DNA of 64,000 nt from Rhododendron vialii (taxonomy: Eukaryota; Streptophyta; Magnoliopsida; Ericales; Ericaceae): positions 5,428,001-5,492,000 of the forward strand of contig NC_080565.1 in assembly GCF_030253575.1 (NCBI RefSeq). The letters run 5' to 3'. The translations under genes were made by a program, and so were the position numbers. The notes beneath the pieces are model-generated. The model was not told the DNA's origin. It did not search any database and was given only the letters and a program-made list of their open reading frames with translations. This document shows, piece by piece, positions 1-10,960 of this stretch; position 1 is the stretch's first letter; every line of letters begins with the position of its first letter.

Positions 1-478
1 AAGGCCACTCGGATCAAAACAAGGCAATTAAGGGCCCGTTTGGTTCATGTTTTGTTCGGTATTTTTGTGTTTTTGCTTGCAATAGTTTTCAAAACACGTG
101 AATACATGTTCGGCGCATATCTTAATGATTTAGAAAACAATTTTTAAATTTTTTTCACATTGATTGACCTTCACCTCATATTTACGTGTCACAATCTTGT
201 GTTTTTCTTTCCTCTGATGCATGTTTTATGGAGCAGGAAATTTGCCTAGGTCAGTGACTAGCCGAGTTGTATAGCACCTCCAAGACATATCTCCTGATAG
301 TGATTTAAAAAAGTTCTCATTTTTCGTTTCGATAATCTCTTTCTTCGATGTATTGGACATGAATACATTTACATGCACCTTATTTGACTTGTTTGTGTAC
401 ATATTTGGCTTAAATCTCATCACCATCTGTTTCCTGTTTATTTTGCTGCTTCTAGAGCTGTACTCGAGAGATCACACC
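1..478. other. Upstream region and probable 5' UTR of the PNO1-like gene
   Basis: No protein is recognisable here. The first 60 bases contain the GGGCCCGTTTGGTTC motif common at ends of plant hAT-type MITEs, so the left edge may be a transposon remnant. A pyrimidine-rich tract ending in CTAG near 453-454 could be the acceptor of a 5' UTR intron just before the coding start. That is inference only. Confidence 0.3.
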
Positions 479-1147
479 ATGCAAGCCAATGAAGGCACCA
501 CTTCCATGGAGGTTGAAAAAGTTATCCCTGAACCAAAGCCTGCAGCCTTTCCATCAAAGCCAACCTTTAAGCCTTTGAAAGCGCATGAGATATCTGAAGG
601 TAAAGTTCAATTTCGGAAGGTTTCAGTTCCACCGCATCGGTATACGCCCCTAAAGAAAGTATGGATGGAAATTTATACTCCAATATATGAGCAAATGAAG
701 ATTGACATCCGCATGAATCTCAAGGCTCGCAAGGTTGAATTGAAAACCAGACAAGAGACACCTGATATTAGTAACCTCCAAAAGTGTGCAGATTTTGTCC
801 ATGCATTCATGCTTGGGTTTGATGTGGTAGATGCTATCGCCCTTTTGCGTATGGATGAACTTTATGTTGAATCCTTTGAGATCAAGGACGTAAAAACCCT
901 TCGAGGTGAGCACTTATCTCGTGCTATTGGTAGGCTATCCGGGAAAGCAGGGAAAACTAAGTTTGCCATTGAGAACTCTACAAAGACTCGGATTGTGATT
1001 GCAGACACCAAGATTCATATATTGGGGTCTTTTGCAAACATCAAAATTGCAAGAGATTCTCTCTGTAGCCTTATTTTAGGGTCTCCAGCTGGGAAGGTGT
1101 ATTCAAAACTAAGGGCAGTTACTGCCAGATTGGCTGAAAGGTTTTGA
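479..1147 (+). CDS. PNO1: PNO1/DIM2-like KH-domain ribosome assembly factor
   Basis: An intronless reading frame of 222 codons. PNO1 (Dim2/Rrp20) binds pre-18S rRNA and recruits the NOB1 nuclease during late 40S maturation in nucleus and cytoplasm. The first ~40 residues are a low-conservation, proline- and lysine-containing tail. From about residue 44 (VQFRKVSVPPHRYTPLKKVW) to the end the protein looks like the conserved PNO1 core. It includes the second KH region with GKAGKTKFAIEN and IHILGSFANIKIARDSLCSL, and the family-typical end SKLRAVTARLAERF. The frame is open upstream to 353, but that extension encodes a hydrophobic stretch with no family resemblance. The ATG at 479 gives the usual length of just over 200 residues. 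All core motifs look intact, so the gene is probably functional. A processed retrocopy cannot be excluded because the CDS has no intron. Confidence 0.88.
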   Translation: MQANEGTTSMEVEKVIPEPKPAAFPSKPTFKPLKAHEISEGKVQFRKVSVPPHRYTPLKKVWMEIYTPIYEQMKIDIRMNLKARKVELKTRQETPDISNLQKCADFVHAFMLGFDVVDAIALLRMDELYVESFEIKDVKTLRGEHLSRAIGRLSGKAGKTKFAIENSTKTRIVIADTKIHILGSFANIKIARDSLCSLILGSPAGKVYSKLRAVTARLAERF

Positions 1148-2190
1148 TCTTCATATTCGCCATTGTTTGGGGCTTTGTCCCTGATTTTACATTCCATATT
1201 TGCTGTACTACTGTAGTTGCCAGAGACATGTACTTGATTTGATTTCTGCTTCCTACATGCATCAAATCAGTCAAGTTGGCTCTGGGTGCAAATTTTGGTA
1301 ATCATTGTATTCAGGTGGGTTTTGGCATTTGAACCATGCTTGTCGAACTGGGTGATGGCATTCAGTATTTTCAGTTTCCTTGAAATACCTTGTGATTAGA
1401 ACTTCGTAGCTTGAAGTTAATATCATGATTTGAAATGGGTGGTCTTTGGTAGTATGAATTTTGTTCCTACAATTCTGTACAGTGCTACTCCAATAGGTTT
1501 TTCAACACGCTAAAGCCCCAAAATATCAATCTGAAATGCTTAGATGGTGGATATACTGGGGAGTGAAGACAATCTTTCCCCTTAAATCTCTCTCGGCACC
1601 TTTTCTCCTTTTAGTATGGTGTGATTCTGATTGGAAAATAAACATAGGACATTGATTAGACAGGCATAGGGAAGATTGCTGCAAATGCACTGAGCAGCAC
1701 ATGAACGTGGCTGGAAATATACCGCCCAGCTTTGGAACGAGTTTGTAGTGATCCTTGATTCTCAACTCATATCTCAAATGTACGTACGATGATCTTTACC
1801 CAAAAAATGTGCAGAAATCATCCAAAAATCAGTATGTACTATTGTTTTAAAGGTAACATGATGACACAACATCGGAAAACTGAGGCGTCAATCGCAAGGC
1901 TCATCTGCGGCTTTAAATTCGCTTGATGGTTTGTCATTTCAATTTGATGCTCAATGTCTATTAATACTGAATCGTGGCTGACTATTGATTTTGAATGTTA
2001 CCATCCCAGGAAGGAGGTGAACAAACAAGGCTTGCTTTAATCCTCTATCCATCTCTCACGTAAATCTGGGCAGAAAAAGAACTAAAAATGAAGAACAAGA
2101 AATCCAAAGAAACGCGCTATCCTCAATTTTAATGCACATTCAAATACATCCCACTTTGTAAGCATCACTGTCACATTCGAACATTTCATC
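1148..2190. other. 3' UTR and intergenic region
   Basis: The first few hundred bases are T-rich and probably the PNO1-like 3' UTR. The rest to 2190 is AT-rich with no recognisable coding sequence, repeat pair or transposon end. Confidence 0.4.
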
Positions 2191-2195
2191 TCTTG

Positions 2196-2388
2196 TGATA
2201 ACTTTAAGCTGTGGAAATCAACTTTGGTCCCAGAAACTCAGATAAATTCATTTCCAGCCCCCCAAAAAGATACCCTGCTGCTTGATCTTCATTGCCATAA
2301 AAAAAAATTAGAGCTTGTATTACGGCCTCTCTTCCAAACCCTAGCTCAACAAGTACGTCTTGTGACCTTTGCTTCAAATTCTTTTCCC
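2196..2388 (-). pseudogene. Isolated last exon of a DDI1-like ubiquitin receptor, frameshifted
   Basis: On the minus strand a T-rich tract ending in CAG (about 2388-2400) is followed by a short exon. In one frame it reads GKEFEAKVTR. After four extra bases (CGTA, about 2354-2357) a second frame reads LVELGFGREAVIQAL..FFYGNEDQAAGYLFGG. Together these match the C-terminal UBA domain of plant DNA-damage-inducible protein 1, a shuttle protein with a retroviral-protease-like fold that delivers ubiquitinated cargo. As it stands, the first frame hits TGA three codons past the junction. No other DDI1 exons were found on the minus strand to the right. A hAT element lies only 138 bp upstream in the would-be intron. 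The family call rests on remembered motifs. An assembly error, or use of the single long frame as an alternative exon, remains possible. Confidence 0.6.
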
Positions 2389-2538
2389 TGAAAATTAACA
2401 AACAGCTAGCCTGTCAGTGCTCATAACTTATAATCCCGATTGATCAACTTGATAACTTGGTAAGAATAATGCATAGTTGTCTTCTGATCAAGTATCCTAT
2501 CAGCATATCGACTTTGTATGTGGTTGATGTCCTACGAG

Positions 2539-3115
2539 CGGTGGCGGAGCTAGGATTTCTGATAAGTGGGATCGGAAATTCAAACTATGTGTAATTTACT
2601 TTTCTAGTTGTTAATTGAAAGAAACAATTAGGATTAACAAGTTAGTCAAAAAGTAGATATATATTAACAACAAAATGCAGCTTCGATTTACAATTGACCT
2701 TGACGACTTTTCATATTTTGGAAACAATGGATGATAGCCTCGTTTGTAATAGTTTCAAAAACATCTTTCTCTATATACACAACCAAACTATCATGTATCC
2801 ATTGGTCACACATACGATTTTGAAACATACTCTTTACAATCTTCATAGCGGAAAATGCTCCACGTCTAAATGAAACCCTTGATTTGTTTTGAGGAATGAA
2901 CAAACTAGCGCCATGTTTGAGAATTTTGTTTTTGGAGATTCTATTTTGACTCTTTTTTTCCTAAGTAAAAAACCCTTATATAGACTGGGGGAAAAATGAA
3001 TTTAAAGTGGGATCAAATTAATAAAAATGGGATAAAAATTATATCTATCTCTATGAAAATTTGGCAGCCAGTGGGTTCGGCTGCCCACCCTTGTCTCTAT
3101 GTCTCTCCGCCCCTG
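2539..3115 (-). mobile_element. hAT element (ZMYM1-like/TTF-type family), internally deleted
   Basis: Imperfect terminal inverted repeats (CGGTGGCGGAG on the left, CAGGGGCGGAG read inward from the right) are flanked by an 8-bp target duplication, CCTACGAG (2531-2538) and CCTATGAG (3116-3123), with one mismatch. Eight-bp duplications are the hAT hallmark. The 577-bp element keeps only the tail of a transposase, so it is non-autonomous. Confidence 0.8.
2688..2903 (-). pseudogene. C-terminal remnant of hAT (zinc finger MYM-type 1-like) transposase
   Basis: About 71 codons including RRGAFSAMKIVKS, QNRMCDQWIHDSLVVYIEK and NEAIIHCFQNMKSRQGQL, then a stop. This is the conserved C-terminal hAT dimerisation end of the plant 'TTF-type / ZMYM1-like' transposases. 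The catalytic core is missing and no start codon context fits a gene. It lies inside the 577-bp hAT element. Confidence 0.75.
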
Positions 3116-3123
3116 CCTATGAG

Positions 3124-4663
3124 TCTAAAAGTAGTTGCACGGTAGATTGAGGTCCAGAATGTGGGACCTATCACGGGCACCGTTCATATGATTATGCTAG
3201 TTATTTGTAGATCTGTTTGACGTACATTTACAAATCATAATTGCATAATCAAATCTAATAATTGTAGCTCCAATAATTTCAAGACATGGTAAACCAAAAT
3301 GATTAGCCCCACATGAAGAAGATTCCTGTTTGGATTCCACTTTCGAACATCCCGGTTTCAAAAATTCATACATGTTCATTTTCTCAAAAAAGAAAAAAAG
3401 GAAAAGAAAAGAAGAGATCACGAGATTATGATACTTCTCATAGATTAAGCCACACGTGCTCGATACAATTAGCTTGATCTTTCCATAATTACACATTTTA
3501 ATCTATAGATAGATAAATGCATGCCAATAGTTAGGATTGATCTCCAAAGGATTAATCGAGATGCAATGATGCATGCGCTCGTGTAAACACCCTTAATTAT
3601 TTCTCTTGAAAGAAGGGAGTACTAAATTCTAATAATAGATGCAAAACTTTTGAAATCTCTCTTCTGACCAGCTGGCGCCCCCACAAATGCAAAGGTGAGC
3701 TGGTGGACAGTTCCTTGCAAGAGTTTGTGAATGTTGGAATTTGATTAGAATACCAGGGTTCATGATTTGGTTGGAAAATTTACTCAATCAAACCTCAACA
3801 AGTTGATATTTTCTTTGAACATTGAGCACCAGAGGACCACATGATTTCTGATGTCAAGAAGGCCTATGAATCCTACAACAGTGGACACTCAATCATTGTA
3901 CACATATATCAATATGTCTGTATATACATCATATTAAGGGCACCCCAATATCTGAAGAACCAAATACCCTTCTTCTTCTTTTTTGTGTGTGTAATGTAAA
4001 GTGTTTTGGATCAGTTTGCGTGCACCTCATACTAATCTCTTTCAGTCCTTCCCACAGTCGTTTCACACGCTTACTAGTGGGGTGAGATGGTCGGTGGCTC
4101 CAAAAGTTGCTGGCAAGGAGAATCGAACCTGAAATTTTGGGAGGAAACCAATTACCAACATACCAACGGATTTAGTTTCTTATTGGGAATTTGTCACTTT
4201 CAAACTCACTGTGGAGTTAGATGGTTGATATCATTTGGATTATGTCATGGTACGTTGTTACTTGTAATTTTGCTCCCAAAAAAAGAAAAATATAAACAGC
4301 GAAATTGTTAGTCTTACATTACATGGGTGTTGAGCGTAGAGATATTGAAATGTTCTACATAGTTTGGTTGAAGCTACTTTTGGTATGGTATGCATGCGAA
4401 TCATGCATTAAAATTAATTTTTTCGTAATAAAAGTAAAAGTGCTTATTTATTAAATTTTCTTAAATTCTCTATTTTATTTTTTTTATATTCCGAAGCCCG
4501 GGTTTGTAAGTGTATTTCGACTGATTCTGGTATCCTTTATTTAACAACCATACAAACCTATAGGCTTGTAATGATTTCTTAACTTGCTGTCTCATGCATG
4601 TTTTCACTCAACCAACTACTTTGGAAATAAATAAGCGAATTTTTCGAGCAACCCTAGTTAGGA
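3124..4663. other. Intergenic region, no gene recognised
   Basis: AT-rich sequence with short frames only. A 74-codon plus-strand frame at 4087-4311 has no recognisable motif. No clear inverted or direct repeats were found. Confidence 0.35.
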
Positions 4664-4672
4664 TTGTTTAAG

Positions 4673-4843
4673 GGGGAAATGCTAACCTCTGCTTTTAGGG
4701 TGGAGGATAATAGGTAAAAGGTGTATTGATATTCACAAAAAGCTTATCGATATTTGTGAAAGTGTATCAATATCTGTAAGATATGTATTGATGTCTAAAC
4801 TTATTTGAAATTATTTGTATATTATCCGAGGTTAGCAAGACCG
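4673..4843. mobile_element. Small Mutator-type MITE with 9-bp target duplication
   Basis: 171 bp bounded by inverted ends GGGGAAATGCTAACCTC and (read inward from the right) CGGTCTTGCTAACCTCG. It is flanked by a perfect 9-bp direct repeat TTGTTTAAG at 4664-4672 and 4844-4852, the length made by Mutator-like transposases. It sits at the left edge of the tandemly duplicated segment. Confidence 0.7.
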
Positions 4844-4847
4844 TTGT

Positions 4848-6634
4848 TTAAGATCTTTTCATAGACATTTTACACAATTTAATGGCATGAACGTTTCATG
4901 CGTGAGTGTGAGCTAAAATCTCGGCCAAATAATCTCAACGAGAAAACTAAGTAGGGCACTCCTATTTGACAAAGTCATATCTTGGCACATTACACAACAC
5001 TAACTATTCTTGTAGTTTTGTCAATAGAAACAATTCTCAAAGCAAACCCCCAAATTAGGTTTCAAGCAAAGTCAAGAACCAAAGAGTAAAAAAAAGGTAA
5101 TTCTTGAATGGAAATTAAAATTGAAGAATGATCATTTCAAGCTACAATGAGTGTTTTTCAAATTAGGATACGTATCATAAATCATTTTTTCAATTGTATA
5201 AATCGTATTGAGATACGTATCACGTATCTTAAGATGAGTTTGTAATTGGAAGAGTAGAAGTTTCTATTATTTAGTTGGACAAGATTTTTAAAAAAGAAAG
5301 AATACGAAAGATAAGAGTAGGGAATGAGAGTATTTGTATTACACTAGAACTCAAACTTCTTTTTTGGCTTGGTACAAAATGGCTAGAACCTATCAATCCC
5401 TATATATACTACCACATGAAAAGCTCTAGTACAAAGATATTGTCATACAAGATAAACTTCGAGTTAATTCTAGAATTACAAGTGTGACTAATTCTCACAA
5501 AGATATTTTCATATAAGATAAATTTTGAGGTAATTCTAGAATTACACATGTGATTATTTTTCATAAAAAACTTTGAATATTTCACAAGGATATATATTTT
5601 AGAGTTTCTAAAAACTAGATATTTATATATTTCTTCAATAATATCTTCCATTTAGGGTTTTGACAATTGGAGCTTAGTCAATTGGACTTGTTTGCACTTA
5701 ACTTTCTTGTGCAAAAATATTAAATTTAGTTTATGCTTCAACAATATTAATCATAATTAATACAATTAAAAACTGGGGCCTATTATATTAAAGCTTAGAT
5801 AAGTACATGGTGGAATATGTATCGTTCTCTAAAGGAGAGAATATAAATCGTAGAATACGTATCTTATGTCGTTTTTAGCAACTATGCCCACAATCCATAA
5901 TGTTGGTCTCACAAAAATACAGCTAGTTAACAATAGAAATTTTAGCTTAAGAAATATATAGTGTGGTTAGGAAAAAAAAAGATTAAAAGTAATGGTTGAA
6001 AAGTAAGAATTGACAAGAATTTGTTAGTGAAAGGTAGTTAAAGAGAGAAGCAACGTCCATATGAAATTTATGGTGGAGTTGCTCTTGCTCAATGCTCATA
6101 GTCTTTTTCCAAAAAAACTCAATTCAAAGTTCAAAAGAAAATGTAGACAAGAAATTTCTTATATGAAAACGTGACCCTGTTTGATTTGGATTATATGAAA
6201 ACGTGACTCTATTTGACTTAAATTTTGAGAGAGGTTCTTGAGAGTAATGAATGGAGAGAGAGATAGAAACAAATTATTCGAGACCGTGCGTTTTGGTTTT
6301 GAAACCCGAAACAAACAGGCCTACAAGATTGTATTAGGAGCAATTATTGCAAGATTTTCAGTTACTGCCATGTGGCCCCCAATACATACATGATACATCA
6401 CACATTTTTGTAGAATTCATATATTTAGTGATTGACCTAACATAAATATGTGATGTTGTGTAGTGTTACAGCTCCATGTGGTAGTGTCCCACAAACAACC
6501 AATAAATTTTTCTTGAATAAATGATGTACTATTTAACAGCCCTAAAACTCGAGCAATCCATTGACTGCCTTTTCTAGGAAAAAAATTTAAAACACGAAAA
6601 GCATGGACTATTTGGTAAGCAAATCTGGATCTCC
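4848..6634. repeat. Tandem segmental duplication, copy 1
   Basis: Closely related to 6828-8782. Shared landmarks include AGATCTTTTCATAGACATTT near the start, GGCTTGGTA..CCTATATATACTACCACATG in the middle and GTAAGCAAATCTGGATCTCC at the end. Small indels separate the copies; for example, copy 1 lacks the CTATAAATAGGGGGC stretch present in copy 2. No protein is recognisable; the 132-codon minus-strand frame at 6417-6815 is not convincing. Confidence 0.8.
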
Positions 6635-6827
6635 TAACTGAGAGTGTGTTTATTCCTACTCCATCTGATGCTAATTTTGCTGATGACCTGTTCAGAGTTT
6701 GTATATCTTTGACTGAAGCTCCTTTTGTGGTGGAGCCTAAGTTTATGGTTGGGATGTTCAATCGTGTTTGAGCTTCACTCAACTTCCATTGAATGTATTT
6801 AATTTCTTCATCCACTGCATGGTGTTA
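6635..6827 (+). repeat. Junction fragment related to the LINE-tail region at 10175-10345
   Basis: This stretch lies between the two copies of the tandem duplication and resembles 10175-10345 (shared: CAGAGTTTGTA, GAAGCTCCTTTTGTG, CAACTTCCATTGAAT). The latter continues into a LINE-like 3' tail, so this is probably a piece of a non-LTR retrotransposon. Confidence 0.5.
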
Positions 6828-8782
6828 AGATCTTTTCATAGACATTTTACACAATTTATTGGCATGAACGTTTCACGTGTGAGCTAAAATCTCGGCCAAA
6901 GTCAAATATGCTATAAATAGGGGGCAAAATAATCTCCACGAGAAAACTAAATAGGGCACTCCTATTTGACAAAGTCATATATTGACACATCACACAACAC
7001 TAACTATTCTTGTAGTTTTGTCAACAAAAACAATCCTCAAAGCAAACCCCAAATTAGGTTTCAAGCAAAGTCAAGAAGCAAAGTAAAAAAAGGGTAATTC
7101 TTGAATGGAAATTAAAATTGAAGAATAATCATTTCAAGCTACAATGAGTGTTTTTAAATTGGGATACATATCGTGTATCATTTTTTCAGTTGTATAAATC
7201 GTATTGAGAAACGTATTGCATATCTCAAGATTGGTTTGTAATTAGAAGAGTAGAAATTTCTATTGTTTAGTTGTATAAGATTTTTGGAAAAGAAAGAATA
7301 TGAAAGACAAGAGTAGGGAAGTAGAGTATTTGTATTACACTTGAACTCAAATTACATTTTGGCTTGGTAAAACCTATCTATCCCTATATATACTACCACA
7401 TGGAAAACTCTAGTACAAAAATATTTTCATACGAGATAAACTTTGAGTTAATTCTAGAATTACAAATGTGACTAATTCTCACAAAGATATTTTCATAAGA
7501 TAAATTTTGAGATAATTCTAGAATTACACATGTGATTAATTTTCATAAAAAACTCTTGATATTTCATAAAAACTAGATATTTATATATTTCTTCAATAAT
7601 ATCTTCCATTTAGGGTTTTGACAATTGGAGCTTCGTCAATTGAACTTGTTTGCACTTAACTTGCTTGTGCAAAAATATTAAATTTAGTTTATGCTTCAAC
7701 AATATTAATCATAATTAATATACAATTAAAAAGTAGATGCACCTAATAACACTGCTTACAACTGGGGCCTATTACATTAAGGCTTTCTATTCCTTTTTTT
7801 AGAGAGAGAAAATTCAAGCAAAACACAATCCAAGTATGGTTCTTTCTTCTATACAAGCACTACATTGAGATTGAATTTTTATCAAATGGTTTGAAAGATG
7901 CCATAATTAGATCAAACAGCTTAGATAAATGCATTTGGGGTTTCGCTTCCTGAAATAAGGTCTGACTTTTTTTCCAACAAATAATCGCAGGATACATTCC
8001 GAATTTGGATACGCATATAAATCGTAGGATATAAGGTCATATCGTAAAATTTCTATATAAAAAGAATACGTATCATATATCCTTTTTAACAACTATGCCC
8101 ACAATCCATAATAATGGTCTCACAAAAATACAGCTAATTAACAATAGAATTTTAGCTTAAGAAATATATAGTGTGGTTAGGAAAAAATGGGATTAAAAGT
8201 AAAGGTTGAAAAGTAAGAATTGACAAGAATTTGTTAGTCAAAGGTAGTTTAAAAGAGAAGCGACGTCCATATGAAATTTACGGTGGAGTTGCACTTGCTC
8301 AATGTTCATAGTCTTTTTTCCAAAAAAACCCAAATCAAAGTTCAAAAGAAAATGTCCCCTCAGACAAGAAATTTCTTATATGAAAACGTGACCCTATTTG
8401 GTTTGAATTTTGAGAGAGGTTCTTGAGAGTAATGAATGGGGAGAGAGATAGAAACAACAAGCCTTCGAGATTGTATTAGGAGCAATTATTGCAAGATTTT
8501 TGGTTACCGCCATGTAGCCCCCAATACATCTTAATTAACATCACACATTTTTGTATAATTCATATATTTAGTGATTGACCTAACATAAATATGTGGTGTT
8601 GAGTAGTGTTACGGCTCCATGTGATCGACAGTGTCCCATAAACAGCCAATAATTTTTTCTTGAATAAATGATGTACTATTTAACAGCCCTACAACTCGAG
8701 CAATTTGTTGACTGCCTTCTCTTGAAAAAAAAAAATTAAAACACGAAAAACATGGACTATCTAGTAAGCAAATCTGGATCTC
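6828..8782. repeat. Tandem segmental duplication, copy 2
   Basis: Second copy of the segment at 4848-6634. It has a TATA-like CTATAAATAGGG near its left end. The first ~130 bp occurs a third time at 15178-15308, which suggests the segment is a mobile element or part of one rather than unique host DNA. No coding capacity recognised. Confidence 0.8.
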
Positions 8783-9293
8783 CAATATAGCAACTGGACA
8801 ATACTTGAAAGAAAAACTTATCAAAAAAAATTAAAAAATACTTGTGTGAGAGAGAGAATCCCAACGAAATCCAAAATAATAGACCCTACTACGTACTAAT
8901 ACTACTGGGTCCCCCAATGGGGTCCTTCCCGTTTATGGCACCAAAAACCAAACCAAATCAAACATTGGCTAAAATTAGAAAAATATGCCAAACAATCTGG
9001 TCATCCAAACAGCTCCTGCATGCTCTCCTTGGTTAGCCATCACGATAACCCCAGTCGAATTTTAAAAAGGAGCCGGTTTCACTGCAATCAAATACAGAGA
9101 ATGCATTTGTTGTTCAATTATAGTCATCTATTACGACTATGGTTTAGATTTACAAAAGTATATATCTTACCGGTAAGATAGTCTCCGCAAATCTTGACCA
9201 TGAACAATACTTTTAAACTATTGAAATCACACGCAAACGGCACTCTGCAATTTAAAACTGGATTGCCAACTAACCATTCCCAATGGAAATTTG
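8783..9293. other. Intergenic; contains an 18-bp perfect palindrome
   Basis: No gene recognised. TATCTTACCGGTAAGATA near 9164-9181 is a perfect palindrome with no evident partner element. Confidence 0.3.
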
Positions 9294-9296
9294 TTA

Positions 9297-9622
9297 GAGC
9301 ATCTCCTACCACCCTCCATATTTTCCTCCATTTTGAAGGATTGAGTTTCATCCTCAACATATAGAGTATGGAAAAATGTTTTGGAGGACCCTCCAAACCT
9401 ACTATTTGAATATAAAGTGCAAAAAGTATTAAATTTTGAGTGAGTGAGAATAATGATGGAAGGAAGGGTGAGGAAGTATTTGAAATAGAGTGTGAATATA
9501 GAGATATAGATGGTTGTCATTGGAGTTTATATGGATAGTAAAATTCTCCATATTCACTTATAAATAAAATTAATTTCATCCTCTAAAATGGAGAAATAGA
9601 TGATGTTTGATTAGAGATGCTC
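9297..9622. mobile_element. PIF/Harbinger (Tourist-like) MITE
   Basis: 326 bp with inverted ends GAGCATCTCC.. and ..GAGATGCTC, flanked on both sides by TTA (9294-9296, 9623-9625), the 3-bp duplication typical of PIF/Harbinger. No coding capacity. Confidence 0.7.
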
Positions 9623-9625
9623 TTA

Positions 9626-10165
9626 AGTGATCTTGCCATCACATTCTAAGTGATGGTGTCCCAGTGGCGGTGACATGAAGTTGTACTAACAACTTTTAGA
9701 ACTTTTAGGACATTTTTTGTTTTTGTCCTTATTCAAAAAATTTCCGCATATAGTTTTGTGGATTATTAATTCGACTCGATGAGAGGAATTGGAAAAGTAA
9801 AAAAAAAAGTACTTTTACCAAAATATTTTAGGAAATAACTATTTTTAGCAAAAAAAAGTAAAAACAAGTAAACTATTTGGGTAAAAAAAATGTAAAAAAA
9901 ATTTACTTTTTCGATTCGTCTCGTCAATAATCTACAAAAGTTTGTTGAAATATTAACAAACACGAATTTTTTTTGAATAAAGATAAACAATGCTAAAAGA
10001 AAAAGTGTTTAGCGAAAAGGATTCTAAATCTCCTAAAATAAAGTCACTTGATAAGTCCACATACTAACTTTTGGACTTAATCAGAGTGAAAAAGCAAACC
10101 CTTGCTGAAATTCTTTTGTGGTGAAGCCTGAGTCTTGGTTTGACTGTTTGAATTGGGTTGAGACT
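9626..10165. other. Intergenic, A/T homopolymer-rich
   Basis: Contains runs of A and T and short frames only. No gene or repeat boundary recognised. Confidence 0.3.
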
Positions 10166-10174
10166 CATTCAAAC

Positions 10175-10442
10175 TTAGAGTGTGCTTATTCCTACTCTAT
10201 CTGATACTGATTTTTCTGATATTGGACCTGTTCAGAGTTTGTAGATCTTTGGCTGAAGCTCCTTTTGTGATGGAGTCTAAGTTTATGGTTGAGATGTTGA
10301 ATCGTGTTTGAGCATCATTCAACTTCCATTGAATATATTTTCTTTCTTCTTTTTTCTTTTTTCTTTTCTATAGGTCGTATTTGGTCTCTCTTTGATGTAC
10401 CCTTGTCGAGTTCTTAATAAAATTTTGTTGTCTATCAAAAAA
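10175..10442 (+). mobile_element. LINE-like 3' tail (5'-truncated)
   Basis: The stretch ends with TTTGATGTACCCTTGTCGAG, then TTAATAAAATTTTG and a short A-run. The same tail motif ends the LINE fragment at 27350-27603 and, in reverse complement, the LINEs at 12988 and 45993. The 5' part resembles 6635-6827. No protein is preserved. Confidence 0.5.
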
Positions 10443-10507
10443 GTCCACATAATTTTTTCTAATTTGATGTACAAAAAGGTTATGGAGGGACTATATTAAC
10501 ACATGAG

Positions 10508-10657
10508 CAGGGGAGTAAATTAACGAGCCGAGCCGAGCTTTGTCGAGCTCGAGTTCGGATTGAGCCTTAACGGGCTGAACTTAGTTATTTATTAAACGAG
10601 TCTCTTTAATCGACCTGAGCCGCCCTTAACGAGCCGCTCTGTTCATTTATGGCCCTA
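10508..10657. mobile_element. Short hAT-type MITE of the 'CGAGCCGAGC' family
   Basis: 150 bp with inverted ends CAGGGGAGTAAAT.. and, read inward from the right, TAGGGCCATAAAT... It is flanked by a perfect 8-bp duplication CACATGAG (10500-10507, 10658-10665). The interior is rich in CGAGC/GCTCG words; relatives are near 15600, 57521 and 60360. Confidence 0.7.
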
Positions 10658-10726
10658 CACATGAGTAGATAGAAAGATCGAACCGATGAAATTGAAGTAT
10701 TGACGGTCCTTGTAAAGTCTGTAATT

Positions 10727-10960
10727 TACTCTCTGCGTCTCATGAGTTTATTTTGTACCCTTTGGAATTGGCGTCATTATTGAATCTTACTAACAGAATG
10801 CATTTTTTAAATATATTTTGAATTATTTTTACACCATTTATAAGTTCTTAATAAGATTTTTTGAACGCCTGAAAAATATATATTTTTGAAATTACATTTT
10901 TTGGATTTGAAAATAACACGGAATCCCAAGAGAGACCGAAATTATGAAACGGAGGGAATA
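10727..10960. mobile_element. Stowaway-like (Tc1/mariner) MITE
   Basis: Starts TACTCTCTGCGTCTCATGAG and ends ATTATGAAACGGAGGGAATA, the degenerate CTCCCTCCGTCCC inverted end of Stowaway-like elements with TA target sites. No coding capacity. Confidence 0.55.

Noticed and set aside
353..478. In-frame N-terminal extension of the PNO1-like protein
   Set aside because: Hydrophobic residues with no family resemblance, upstream of a good ATG at 479 that gives the normal length. Probably UTR or intron.
6417..6815. 132-codon minus-strand frame
   Set aside because: It spans the end of one repeat copy and the LINE-like junction fragment. No domain is recognisable, and the corresponding frame is not kept in the second repeat copy.
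9164..9181. 18-bp perfect palindrome TATCTTACCGGTAAGATA
   Set aside because: No partner, gene or element border associated with it; may occur by chance in a window of this size.
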